NCBI RefSeq assembly: GCF_011927635.1
Contig: NZ_JAATJB010000004.1
Location: 292,134-356,133, forward strand
Reading direction: 5' to 3'
Source of the DNA: Sphingomonas trueperi
GTDB taxonomy: Bacteria > Pseudomonadota > Alphaproteobacteria > Sphingomonadales > Sphingomonadaceae
DNA length: 64,000 nt
Shown here: piece after piece, positions 54,775 to 63,036 of the stretch
How the letters are laid out: every line of letters begins with the position of its first letter
How positions within the stretch are numbered: position 1 is the first letter of the stretch
Position numbers and translations under genes: made by a program
The notes under the pieces: model-generated
The model's database searches: none
Told to the model about the DNA's origin: nothing
What the model saw: the letters and a program-made list of their open reading frames with translations, nothing else

Positions 54775-55527
54775 ATGCGATCGGGTCTAGTCGATTTTCA
54801 TTGTCACCTCGATCTCTACCCCGACCACGCGGCCGCGGTGGAGCGTTGCGAGCGCGATGGCGTTTTCACCCTCACCGTAACCACCACGCCCAAGGCTTGG
54901 CCGCGAAACCACGAAGTGGCGTCCGCCACGCGTCATGTTCGGGCGGCTCTCGGCCTGCATCCTCAACTGGTCGCCGAACGCGCTCATGAGATCGGGCTAT
55001 GGGAGGAATTGCTGCCGCGCACCCGCTATGTCGGCGAGGTCGGGCTGGACGCTGGCCCGCGGTTCTACAGGTCGTTCGAGACGCAGAAGGAGATTTTCGC
55101 TCGCGTGCTAACGCTGTGTGCGGCGGCGGGGAACAAGATCGTCACGACGCATAGCGTCCGCGCGACCAAGGCCGTCCTCGATATGATCGAGCAATACATG
55201 CCGCCCCCGCGTGGGCGCGTGGTGCTTCATTGGTTCACTGGCACCGCAGCAGAGGCCAAGAGAGCAGTCGATCTCGGCTGCTATTTTTCGGTGAACGCGG
55301 AGATGCTCGCGAATGAGAAGCGCGCGGCGATAACCAAGGCGCTCCCGTTGGATCGCGTTCTGACGGAGACTGATGGGCCATTCACTCAAACCGACGCCCG
55401 CCCGACCACGCCGAGCGATGTCTGGATCGCTGTCGAAGGTATGGCGCGTCTGCATGGAACGCCGCCCGCTGATATGTCCGCCACGATAATGCGGAATCTC
55501 AAAAGCCTGCTTGTAGAACAAGCGTAG
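54775..55527 (+). CDS. qatD: Qat anti-phage system TatD-like nuclease QatD
   Basis: A 250-residue TatD-family metal-dependent DNase. The metal ligands are visible as HCH (9-11, VDFHCHLD), YVGEVGLD, THSVRAT, LHWFTG and TETDGPF. It begins eight bases after the qatC stop and ends the four-gene operon. In the published system TatD-like QatD is needed for protection, presumably as effector. Confidence 0.93.
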   Translation: MRSGLVDFHCHLDLYPDHAAAVERCERDGVFTLTVTTTPKAWPRNHEVASATRHVRAALGLHPQLVAERAHEIGLWEELLPRTRYVGEVGLDAGPRFYRSFETQKEIFARVLTLCAAAGNKIVTTHSVRATKAVLDMIEQYMPPPRGRVVLHWFTGTAAEAKRAVDLGCYFSVNAEMLANEKRAAITKALPLDRVLTETDGPFTQTDARPTTPSDVWIAVEGMARLHGTPPADMSATIMRNLKSLLVEQA

Positions 55528-55578
55528 ACGCCACCCGTAGGATCGAAGCTCTATCGCGCTGGCTGGGTAGAGGTCGTC

Positions 55579-56124
55579 TCAGATTTCGTTGTCCTGCTCG
55601 CGCCGCAATTCTCTAATGCGCTCGATAACGGGTGAGCTGATCGTGGGGCGATTGATGTCGCGGAACAGCCGATTGACCTTGATGACACCAGAGTCCTCAA
55701 GGATCATCCGGCGAGTTTCTCTCCAATCCCGTTGGAACTGCGCGAGACGCGCTTGACGTTCGCTTTCGGGCAGGTCGCGCAGGTCTTCCACACCCATGAA
55801 AAGCGCGGTGCAATGGGCGCCCAGTTCCTCGTCTATATAGAGGACGCTGCGCGTTGTATGTTCCGCGATCGGCATGATGGCTGCGGAGATCAGCTCGTGC
55901 CGCTCGGCCGCCGACAGTTTCGTATTGTCGATCACTTCGTTCGCGATCCGGTGGCTCTCAAATAGGATATTGATAAGCGAGTCGTAAGCTTCGAGGCGCT
56001 TGCCGAAGATCGCCGCTGCGAATTGTTCTGCTCTTTGCCGTCGTCTCAATAACTCTCCCAAGATGATGCCCAGAGGAACACCCACGAGACCGATCAGTGC
56101 TCCGGTTAATTGTGACCAGTCCAT
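55579..56124 (-). CDS. Small membrane-anchored protein, unknown function
   Basis: A 181-residue protein with one N-terminal transmembrane helix (about 7-25, LTGALIGLVGVPLGIILGEL) and a charged helical cytoplasmic part (about 28-181). It is convergent with qatD, with stops 51 bp apart. Similar one-helix proteins are frequent near defence genes, but I do not recognise a family and cannot tie it to Qat. Confidence 0.7.
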   Translation of the reverse strand: MDWSQLTGALIGLVGVPLGIILGELLRRRQRAEQFAAAIFGKRLEAYDSLINILFESHRIANEVIDNTKLSAAERHELISAAIMPIAEHTTRSVLYIDEELGAHCTALFMGVEDLRDLPESERQARLAQFQRDWRETRRMILEDSGVIKVNRLFRDINRPTISSPVIERIRELRREQDNEI

Positions 56125-56626
56125 AGACTTTCCCCAAGCTAATAGCCCTGACCCGGGCGCAATCCGATTCCGCCCGCTGTATTCTAATCCACCTCGCTTC
56201 AGTGCGCGGATGGTGTCTTTTTGCTGCTATCATTTTCCGGTTTGAGGGGGAAAGCTTTCCCCTGCTGGCGAGCCCCAGGCGGGTCTCGCCAGACCCCTTC
56301 TAGCGGGGACACCCCGCAACGCCCCGCTCGGCGTGTTCACGCCGAACCGTAAATCCGCCCCGGCGGATTTGGGTCTTTCCCATGCTGCGGAGATCGGGCC
56401 AGGGCTGCGCCGGCCCGATCGCGTCTGGTCGTTGCTCACTCCGTCTGTGGGGTGGGCGACGCTTCCCTTTAGGCCCGCCGCGCCGGGCCGCAACGCGCGT
56501 GCCGCGCTTACCTCCTCTGCGTTCCGGTCCTTCGGATGCTGCCCGGCTCTGCCGGCGGGCCTTCCGGTCGCTCTTTCGCCGCCCACCCCATTCCGGGGTG
56601 TGTGTGGTTTTAGAAGGAGTAGTGTG
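56125..56626. other. 502-bp leader region before the ParB-like gene
   Basis: No gene is seen. The region holds several perfect inverted repeats: GGGGAAAGCTTTCCCC (56247-56262), AAATCCGCC/GGCGGATTT (56351-56370) and CACCCC/GGGGTG (56584-56600) just before the ribosome-binding site AGAAGGAG (56612-56619). It probably contains promoters for both flanking genes and may have a control or replication/transfer-site role. That is speculation from the repeats. Confidence 0.55.
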
Positions 56627-58708
56627 ATGAACGCTGTTACCGAAACCGTTGCCGCCGAGCCTGTCTCGGGCGTCGAGATTTTCGTGCCGCTCGCCAAGCT
56701 CAAGAAGTCCCCGCGCAATGCCCGCAAGGTGCCGCATGGGGAAGCCGCTATCGAGGCGCTGGCCGCTTCGATTCAGCACAAGGGGCTGATCCAGAACCTT
56801 GTCATAGAGCCGGAGGTTAAGGAGGACGGAACGCCGACCGGCTACTACCTCGTAACCGCCGGCGAAGGCCGCAGGCTGGCGATGCTGTTGCGCGCCAAGC
56901 GCAAGCAGATCAAAAAATCGGAACCCGTGCGCTGCTGGCTCGATACGCAGAACGATCCCGGCGAGATCAGTCTGGACGAGAACGTGACCCGGACGCCGAT
57001 GCACCCCGCCGATCAGTTCGAGCGGTTTGCGGAGCTTTCCAGCGACAAGGGCTGGGGAGCGCAAGAGATCGGCGCGCGGTTCGGCGTGTCGGCTTCCGTG
57101 GTGAAGCAGCGGCTTCGCCTTGGCGCTGTCTCGCCCAAGCTATTGCAGGTCTATCGCGAGGATGGCCTTACGCTGGATCAGCTTATGGCCTTCGCGATCA
57201 CCGAGGATCATGCCCGGCAGGAGCAGGTGTTCGAGGGTCTGCACCACAATCGCGAGCCGTGGATCATCCGGCGCGACATGACCGCGAGCAATGTTCCGGC
57301 GACCGACCGGCGCGCGGTGTTCGTCGGGGCCGACGCCTATATCGAGGCGGGCGGCAATATCATCCGTGACCTGTTCAGCGAGGATCGGGGTGGCTTTTTC
57401 GAGGACGCTGGCTTGCTGGACATGCTCGCGACCGAGAAGCTGCGCGAGATCGCGAGCGAGGTTCAGGCCGAGGGCTGGAAATGGGCCGAAGCCCATATCG
57501 ACTATCCCCACGCCCACGGGATGCGGCGCTTCTATCCGCAGACCGTCGCCCTGTCCGACGAGGACGAGGCGCGGCTGGAGGCGCTGTCCATCGAGTATGA
57601 CGAGCTTGCCGAGGGCTATTCGTCCTATGACGAGATGCCCGAGGATGTGGCGGCTAAGCTGGAGGCGGTGTCCGACGAGATCGACGCCATTTCGGCCAAG
57701 CGTTACGCCTACGACGCCAATGTGATCGCGCATGGCGGGGTGTTCGTGGTGTTGAACCATGACGGCGTTCCCCGTCTCGAGCGCGGTTTCGTTCGTGCCG
57801 AGGACGAGGCGCTGGCCGACCCGCAGCCCGAGGATGAGGGCGAAGGCGAAGCCATCGACCCGCAGGCCGTCGCGGACGAGCAGGCCGACGACGGCGACGA
57901 CGACGAACAGGAGATCGAGGAAGAGGACGAGGAACCGGGCAAGCCGATTTCCGACAGCCTCACCCGCGACCTGTCCGCCTACCGGACGCTGGCGCTTCGT
58001 GTTGCGCTGGCCGAGAGGCCCGATCTGGCGCTGATCGCCTTGACCCACACGCTCACGGCGCAACTGTTCTACAGCTACACCGAGGCCGGTTGTCTTGAGG
58101 TTCGTCCAACCGTGACGCCGCTGGGCAGTCATGCGGACGGGATCGAGGACATGCCGCTTGCCGCCAAGGCGAACGAGGCGCGCGAGGCGTGGGCCGAGCG
58201 GATGCCGCGTGACGTGGCCGACCTGTGGGGCTTCATCGTCGGGCTGGACGACGAGAAGCGGCTGGCGCTGCTGGCGCATTGCGCGTCCCGCACCGTCAAC
58301 GCCCTGCGGCTGCCGTGGGACCGCAAGCCCCGTTCGCTGCAAACGGCGGACAGGCTGGCGAGCGCGCTGGCGCTGGACGTGGCGAAGGACTGGACGCCTA
58401 CCGTGGACAGCTACCTTGGCCGCGTCACCAAGGCGCATATCGTGGAGGCCGTTACCGAAGGCGTGTCAGAGGACGCCGCCCGCCGTATCGTCGACATGAA
58501 GAAGCCGGACATGGCGCAGGCGGCCGAGCAGCTTCTGGCCGGGACCGGATGGTTGCCCGCGATCCTGCGGACCCCCGAGCCGGGGGCGGATCAGTCCGCA
58601 CCCGTCGAGGCCGAGGATGGCGGCATCGTGGAGCAGCCGTCCGAAGCGGAGTCCCCCGATACCGGAGCGCAGGACGGCGAAGCGTCCTACGCCGTCGCCG
58701 CCGAATAG
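56627..58708 (+). CDS. ParB/RepB-like partition family protein
   Basis: A 693-residue protein with a ParB/Srx N-terminal nuclease-like domain (about 20-120, KLKKSPRNARK, TAGEGRRLAM, ENVTRTPMHPADQF), a helix-turn-helix region (about 125-190, EIGARFGVSASVVKQRLRLG) and a long C-terminal part. A highly acidic stretch (about 400-440) precedes a helical end. This form is typical of ICEs and plasmids of Alphaproteobacteria rather than chromosomal ParB. ATG 56627 follows AGAAGGAG. The partner ParA is not in the window. Confidence 0.88.
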   Translation: MNAVTETVAAEPVSGVEIFVPLAKLKKSPRNARKVPHGEAAIEALAASIQHKGLIQNLVIEPEVKEDGTPTGYYLVTAGEGRRLAMLLRAKRKQIKKSEPVRCWLDTQNDPGEISLDENVTRTPMHPADQFERFAELSSDKGWGAQEIGARFGVSASVVKQRLRLGAVSPKLLQVYREDGLTLDQLMAFAITEDHARQEQVFEGLHHNREPWIIRRDMTASNVPATDRRAVFVGADAYIEAGGNIIRDLFSEDRGGFFEDAGLLDMLATEKLREIASEVQAEGWKWAEAHIDYPHAHGMRRFYPQTVALSDEDEARLEALSIEYDELAEGYSSYDEMPEDVAAKLEAVSDEIDAISAKRYAYDANVIAHGGVFVVLNHDGVPRLERGFVRAEDEALADPQPEDEGEGEAIDPQAVADEQADDGDDDEQEIEEEDEEPGKPISDSLTRDLSAYRTLALRVALAERPDLALIALTHTLTAQLFYSYTEAGCLEVRPTVTPLGSHADGIEDMPLAAKANEAREAWAERMPRDVADLWGFIVGLDDEKRLALLAHCASRTVNALRLPWDRKPRSLQTADRLASALALDVAKDWTPTVDSYLGRVTKAHIVEAVTEGVSEDAARRIVDMKKPDMAQAAEQLLAGTGWLPAILRTPEPGADQSAPVEAEDGGIVEQPSEAESPDTGAQDGEASYAVAAE

Positions 58709-58767
58709 CGGCATTGGGCCGGGGCCGCGCGAGTGGTCCCGGCCTTCCTTCGTCGCCCCCAAAAATC

Positions 58768-58797
58768 GCGGCCGCGCCCCTGTCCAGGCGCGGCCGC
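58768..58797. terminator. Bidirectional terminator after the ParB-like gene
   Basis: A perfect 11-bp stem GCGGCCGCGCC/GGCGCGGCCGC with an 8-nt loop is flanked by AAAAA on the left and TTTTG on the right, so it can serve both the ParB-like gene and the convergent arsH. Confidence 0.85.
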
Positions 58798-58858
58798 TTT
58801 TGTCATGCAGGAAGAAATCGTCGCTCGCCGGGCACAGCCCGGCTCGCGGCGCCACGTG

Positions 58859-59614
58859 TTATCTCGATGTTTGTTTGGCGATGGCGATGGCCGACAGGTC
58901 GTTTGCCGGATCGATCGTTACGCCCGTCGCCTTGCGCTCGGAATAGCGATCCACAAGCTGCGCAGCGTGAGGGCGCAGCAGCACCGTGAACCGAACCAAT
59001 TCCTCCATCACATCAACGATGCGGTCATAGTAGCTGGACGGCTTCATACGTCCGGCTTCGTCGAACTCCTTGTAGGCCATCGCCACGCTCGACTGGTTAG
59101 GGATTGTCACCATTCGCATCCAGCGGCCGAGCAGGCGTAGCGTGTTCACGGCGTTGAACGACTGCGAGCCGCCCGACACCTGCATGACCGCGAGCGTGCG
59201 GCCCTGCGTCGGGCGCATCCCCTTCATCTCCAGTGGCAGATGGTCGATCTGCGTTTTCATGAGTCCGGTGATCTGGCCGTGACGCTCCGGGCTGCACCAC
59301 ACCATGCCTTCTGACCACAGCGCATGGTCGCGCAGCTCATGGACGGCGGGATGATCGTCCCCTGTGACCTGGTCGGGCAAAGGCAGGTCGGACGGATCGA
59401 AGATGCGCGTCTCGGCGCCGAAGAACTGAAGCAGCCGCGCGGCCTCCTCGACTGCGAAGCGCGAGAAGGACCGTTCGCGGAGCGAGCCGTAGAGCAGCAG
59501 GATACGCGGCGGCGGATCGCCCGCGCCAAGGCCAAGGGCGGGCCGGTCATGGGCATAACGCGGATCGAGCGCGGGCAGATGATCCGGATCGGAAAGATGT
59601 CGGAGGCGGGTCAA
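58859..59614 (-). CDS. arsH: Organoarsenical oxidase ArsH
   Basis: A 251-residue NADPH-dependent FMN flavoprotein of the ArsH type, which oxidises trivalent organoarsenicals. The flavodoxin-like FMN loop is [13 protein letters not shown]. Other family segments are [20 protein letters not shown] and [12 protein letters not shown]. The start overlaps the acr3 stop (ATGA). It is the last gene of the ars operon. Confidence 0.95.
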   Translation of the reverse strand: MTRLRHLSDPDHLPALDPRYAHDRPALGLGAGDPPPRILLLYGSLRERSFSRFAVEEAARLLQFFGAETRIFDPSDLPLPDQVTGDDHPAVHELRDHALWSEGMVWCSPERHGQITGLMKTQIDHLPLEMKGMRPTQGRTLAVMQVSGGSQSFNAVNTLRLLGRWMRMVTIPNQSSVAMAYKEFDEAGRMKPSSYYDRIVDVMEELVRFTVLLRPHAAQLVDRYSERKATGVTIDPANDLSAIAIAKQTSR

Positions 59615-60684
59615 GCGGTCGCGCCTTTCTCATACCAGCCGCGCGTCCGCTTCACGATCGCCACCACCGTCAGCATCACCGGCACCTCAACCAGCACGCC
59701 GACGACCGTGGCGAGCGCGGCGCCGGACTTGAGGCCGAAAAGGCTGATCGCCGCAGCAACCGCCAGCTCGAAGAAATTGGACGCACCGATCAGCGCGGCG
59801 GGCGCGGCCACGCACCACGCGACCCCGAACCGGCGGCTGAGCCAATAGGCCAGCCCGGCGTTGAAATAGACCTGCACCAGTATCGGCACGGCGATGAGCG
59901 CGATTACCAGCGGCTGCGCGATGATCGCCTCGCCCTGGAAGCCGAACAGCAACACCAGCGTCGCCAGCAGGGCGGTGAGCGACGCCGGGCCGAGACGGGT
60001 CAGCAGCCGGTCGAGCGCGACCTGGCCACCCGACGCCAGCACGCCGCGGCGCACGATCTGCGCGACGACCACCGGCACGACAATATAGAGGCCCACCGAG
60101 AGCAGCAGCGTGTCCCACGGGACCGTTATCGAGGCGACGCCGAGCAGCAGGCCGACCAGTGGCGCGAAGGCGAACACCATGATGAGGTCGTTCAGCGCCA
60201 CTTGGCTCAGCGTGAAATTGGGTTCGCCGTCGCACAGGTTCGACCAGACGAACACCATCGCCGTGCAGGGCGCGGCGGCGAGCAGGATCAGGCCGGCGAT
60301 ATAGGATGAGGCTTCGCCCGCCGGGAGCAATGGCGCGAACAGCCAGCCCAGGAAAAGTGTGCCGAGCAGCGCCATCGAGAAGGGCTTGACCGCCCAGTTG
60401 ATGAACAGGGTGACGCCGACGCCCTTCCAGTGCTGGCGGACACTCCCGAGCGCGCCGAAGTCGATCTTGAGAAGCATCGGCACGATCATCAGCCAGATCA
60501 GCACCGCGACCACGAAATTGACGCGCGCCACCTCGGCAGCGGCGATAGCGCCGAACAGCCCGGGTAGCGCGTGACCGAGCGCGATGCCGGCGACGATACA
60601 GAGCGCCACCCACAGCGTCAGATAGCGCTCGAAGAAGGAGATGCCGGGACGCGCCGCTGTGGCGTCGGCGGGAATGGTCGCCAT
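59611..60684 (-). CDS. acr3: ACR3 family arsenite efflux permease
   Basis: A 357-residue inner-membrane protein with ten predicted helices. The conserved ACR3 Cys motif is [15 protein letters not shown], with [12 protein letters not shown] and [11 protein letters not shown] following. It exports arsenite and antimonite. It lies between the glutaredoxin-type arsC (three bases away) and arsH (overlap). Confidence 0.95.
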   Translation of the reverse strand: MATIPADATAARPGISFFERYLTLWVALCIVAGIALGHALPGLFGAIAAAEVARVNFVVAVLIWLMIVPMLLKIDFGALGSVRQHWKGVGVTLFINWAVKPFSMALLGTLFLGWLFAPLLPAGEASSYIAGLILLAAAPCTAMVFVWSNLCDGEPNFTLSQVALNDLIMVFAFAPLVGLLLGVASITVPWDTLLLSVGLYIVVPVVVAQIVRRGVLASGGQVALDRLLTRLGPASLTALLATLVLLFGFQGEAIIAQPLVIALIAVPILVQVYFNAGLAYWLSRRFGVAWCVAAPAALIGASNFFELAVAAAISLFGLKSGAALATVVGVLVEVPVMLTVVAIVKRTRGWYEKGATA

Positions 60685-60687
60685 CCT

Positions 60688-61113
60688 TCAGCTCACCCTT
60701 GCGCCGGTAGCATCGACGACCTGCTGCCCGTCCTCTTTGACGAAGGCGCCCTGTTGCGGCGCGGGCAGCAGGTCCAGCACGACTTCCGAAGGGCGGCTGA
60801 GCTTCACGCCCAGCGGCGAGACGACCAGCGGCCGGTTGATGAGGATCGGATGCAACATCATCGCGTCGATCAGGGTTGCGTCAGACAGTGAGGTGTCGCC
60901 CTGACCCAGTTCGGCATAAGGTGTGCCCTTCTCACGCAGCAGGTCGCGCGGCGTGATACCCGCGCGCTCGGTAAGCTGGACGAGCAATGCGCGCGAAGGC
61001 GGCGTTTTCAGGTATTCGATGACATGCGGCTCTATGCCCGCATTGCGGATCAAGGCCAGCGCGTTGCGGGAGGTGCCGCACTCCGGGTTGTGATAGATGA
61101 TGATGTCGGTCAT
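60688..61113 (-). CDS. arsC: Arsenate reductase, glutaredoxin-coupled (ArsC)
   Basis: A 141-residue ArsC of the Spx/glutaredoxin-coupled type. The catalytic Cys12 is in YHNPECGTSRNAL, and the arsenate-binding Arg appears in LINRPLVVSPLG. It reduces arsenate to arsenite for the ACR3 pump. It overlaps the upstream LMW-phosphatase-type reductase by four bases. Confidence 0.95.
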   Translation of the reverse strand: MTDIIIYHNPECGTSRNALALIRNAGIEPHVIEYLKTPPSRALLVQLTERAGITPRDLLREKGTPYAELGQGDTSLSDATLIDAMMLHPILINRPLVVSPLGVKLSRPSEVVLDLLPAPQQGAFVKEDGQQVVDATGARVS

Positions 61114-61640
61114 GCGGCATCACCGCGCCGGGCGGTAGAGCCTTCGGCATGGCCGATCTCGCGCAGCTTCGCGCCGAGCGCCTTGGCTTCCAGGGCTGCG
61201 ATGGGCAGCGCGAGGAATAGCTTGATCCGATTTTCCAGATAGCGCAGCGCCGTCACAAAGGCGCGCTCGCGCTCGATCTCCGTTCCCTCGGCACGGCTTG
61301 GATCTTCGATACCCCAATGGGCCGTCATTGGATGGCCGGGCCACACCGGGCAGGTCTCACCCGCCGCGTCGTCGCAGACGGTGAACACGAAATCCATGTG
61401 CGGCGCATCCGGTTGAGAGAACTCCTCCCAGCTTTTGGAGCGCAGCCCTTCGGTCGGATAGTCGATGCGCTCCAGCAGCCGGAGCGCGATCGGGTTGACC
61501 GCACCCTTGGGGAGGCTGCCAGCCGAGAAGCCGCGGAAGCGGCCTTCGCCCAGCTTGTTGAGCGCGCTTTCCGCGAGGATCGAGCGCGCCGAATTTCCGG
61601 TGCATAGGAACAGGACATTGAACATGCGGTCGGCGGACAT
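61110..61640 (-). CDS. arsC: Arsenate reductase, low-molecular-weight phosphatase type
   Basis: A 176-residue LMW protein-tyrosine-phosphatase-fold protein of the arsenate-reductase group. The P-loop is FLCTGNSARSILAE, and a later FTVCDDAAGETCPVWPG supplies the resolving cysteines, so it should be thioredoxin- or glutathione-coupled. ATG 61640 has AAGGAG eight bases before it, which decides against the ATG at 61655. It is the second gene of the operon, 11 bp after arsR. Confidence 0.93.
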   Translation of the reverse strand: MSADRMFNVLFLCTGNSARSILAESALNKLGEGRFRGFSAGSLPKGAVNPIALRLLERIDYPTEGLRSKSWEEFSQPDAPHMDFVFTVCDDAAGETCPVWPGHPMTAHWGIEDPSRAEGTEIERERAFVTALRYLENRIKLFLALPIAALEAKALGAKLREIGHAEGSTARRGDAA

Positions 61641-61651
61641 AGCGGTCTCCT

Positions 61652-61984
61652 TCAACAGCAGGGAGTGAGTTCAGCAACGAGCGGCACGCATAGCTCCGGC
61701 TTTCCGGCGCAGCAGTCCTTGACCAGAAACAAGGTGAGCGCGCGCAGCGTATCGAGGTCGGCGCGGTAGATGATCGACCGGCTTTGCCGTTCGGATTTCA
61801 CCAATCCCGCGCGCGACAGGATGCCCAGATGCGCCGACATGGTGTTCTGCGGCACGTCGAGCTGGCGCGCGATCTCGCCGGCCGGCAGGCCGTCCGGCTC
61901 GTATCGCACAAGCAGTCGGAACGTATCGAGGCGAGTCGTCTGCGCGAGTGCGCCAAGGGCAAGGATGGTCGAATCGGTTTCCAT
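61652..61984 (-). CDS. arsR: ArsR family arsenic-responsive repressor
   Basis: A 110-residue winged-helix repressor controlling the ars operon. The recognition helix region is LDVPQNTMSAHLGILSRAGL. The classic CVCDLC arsenic site of the alpha-3 helix is absent. Instead there are C-terminal cysteines (KDCCAGKPELC and a final PCC), as in ArsR types that bind As(III) near the dimer C-terminus. ATG 61984 lies at the edge of an inverted repeat that is probably its operator. Confidence 0.92.
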   Translation of the reverse strand: METDSTILALGALAQTTRLDTFRLLVRYEPDGLPAGEIARQLDVPQNTMSAHLGILSRAGLVKSERQSRSIIYRADLDTLRALTLFLVKDCCAGKPELCVPLVAELTPCC

Positions 61985-62004
61985 ATATCCAGAATAGCGG
62001 ATAT
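61985..62004 (-). promoter_or_regulatory. Candidate ArsR operator
   Basis: A 6-bp inverted repeat ATATCC-N8-GGATAT ends at the base before the arsR ATG. Its position over the start region fits autorepression. -10/-35 boxes are not clear. Confidence 0.55.
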
Positions 62005-62449
62005 TTTCCTGGAACCATCCTCCTTTTTCATCATCTGCTACCCGCCTTGATGCGGGTCGCGGTCTTGGTGACGCCGCCTTGCTCGCGGCTCGCTCCATCA
62101 AGTCGGCATAGGACCGGCCGTTCCCACCTTACAGGGCGCCGAACCGTGGGAGGGCTGCGATCCAGTTTTGATGGCCGCGAGCATATCCCGTGTGCCCCTC
62201 GCCACGACCGCACGGCCTCTCGATTGGCTTGATCTAACCGGGGCCGGCTATGCCTTGCTCGGCCTGGCGCAACGCCGTCGCGCGGCTTTTTTCCGCCGCC
62301 TTCGGCTTTGCATCGCGAAGCAAAAAAGCCGCGCTTCGCCATCCTCCGCTGCGCTTCGGCCGCAAGCGGTGCGCGTCCGGTCATCCCCGCTTCACCGATC
62401 GCCATCGAGGCCGCGGCGGTCGTGGCCCGAGAGCGAAAGGAACTTTGAC
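62005..62449. other. Leader region between ars operon and DUF736 gene
   Basis: There is no convincing gene in 445 bp. It contains the ars promoter on the left and, on the right, a perfect 12-bp inverted repeat CGCGGCTTTTTT/AAAAAAGCCGCG (62281-62292 and 62322-62333) with 29 nt between. A possible RBS (GAAAGGA) precedes the DUF736 ATG. Two open frames across it lack family similarity. Confidence 0.6.
62281..62333. repeat. 12-bp inverted repeat, terminator-like
   Basis: CGCGGCTTTTTT and its exact complement AAAAAAGCCGCG are 29 nt apart. Each arm carries a T- or A-run, so the structure is symmetric. It lies 117 bp before the DUF736 start and may be a transcription attenuator or a protein-binding site. 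Confidence 0.65.
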
Positions 62450-62749
62450 ATGGCGACCATCGGCACCTTCACCCAAGCGGCCAACGGCTCCTTCACCGGA
62501 ACCATCAAGACGCTCACCCTCAACGCCAAGGCCAGCCTCCGGCCGATCGACAAGGAGAGCGAGAAAGCCCCCGACTACCGTCTCGCGGTTGGCTCCGTCG
62601 AGTGCGGCGCAGGATGGAAGAAGACCAGCCGCGAGAACCGCGACTACATCTCGGTCAAGCTGGACGATCCCACTTTCCCGTCCCCGATCTACGCCACTCT
62701 GTCCGAGACCGAAACCGCCGGCGAATACGCGCTGATCTGGTCCCGCTGA
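62450..62749 (+). CDS. DUF736 protein
   Basis: A 99-residue protein of the DUF736 family ([25 protein letters not shown]-like [23 protein letters not shown]). Such genes are almost confined to plasmids and ICEs of Proteobacteria, beside DUF932 and ParB-like genes. Function unknown. The start is supported by GAAAGGA nine bases upstream and by the conserved N-terminus. Confidence 0.93.
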   Translation: MATIGTFTQAANGSFTGTIKTLTLNAKASLRPIDKESEKAPDYRLAVGSVECGAGWKKTSRENRDYISVKLDDPTFPSPIYATLSETETAGEYALIWSR

Positions 62750-62758
62750 CCCCGACAC

Positions 62759-62787
62759 GGCGCCCCGCTCCATTGGAGCGGGGCGCC
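62759..62787 (+). terminator. Hairpin after the DUF736 gene
   Basis: A perfect 13-bp stem GGCGCCCCGCTCC/GGAGCGGGGCGCC with a 3-nt loop starts nine bases after the stop. The following TTCGTG is a weak T-run. DUF736 is therefore probably its own transcription unit. Confidence 0.75.
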
Positions 62788-63036
62788 TTCGTGTGGTTGT
62801 TAGCTGGTTATCAAAAGCGGACGGGCCAGTCGGCCCGGCATGTTGTCGGAGCTGCTTGGGGCGCTGCCCCTAGCGCCCTTCGGAGCAGCTTCCGCCCAGC
62901 TTCCTCCACGCTGCGCGTTCCGTGCAGCCGGTTCCCCGCGAAGCCGCCCACTCCGGTTGCACCCCCGGTCTCGCCGACGGGCAGGGTTTCAGCGCGGCGC
63001 TCCGCTGCGCGGAAACCCAAGCCCAAGGAGGCCAAA
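62788..63036. other. Leader region before the DUF932 gene
   Basis: 249 bp without a convincing gene. It is GC-rich with short inverted repeats such as CGCGGCGCTCCGCTGCGCGG around 62992-63012. It ends in the RBS AAGGAGG shortly before the ATG. Like the leaders before the ParB-like and DUF736 genes, it is unusually long. Confidence 0.5.

Noticed and set aside
62031..62405. 124-codon minus-strand frame between arsR and DUF736
   Set aside because: Arg/Gly-rich shadow-like translation, no family, no good ribosome-binding site, and it runs through an inverted repeat.
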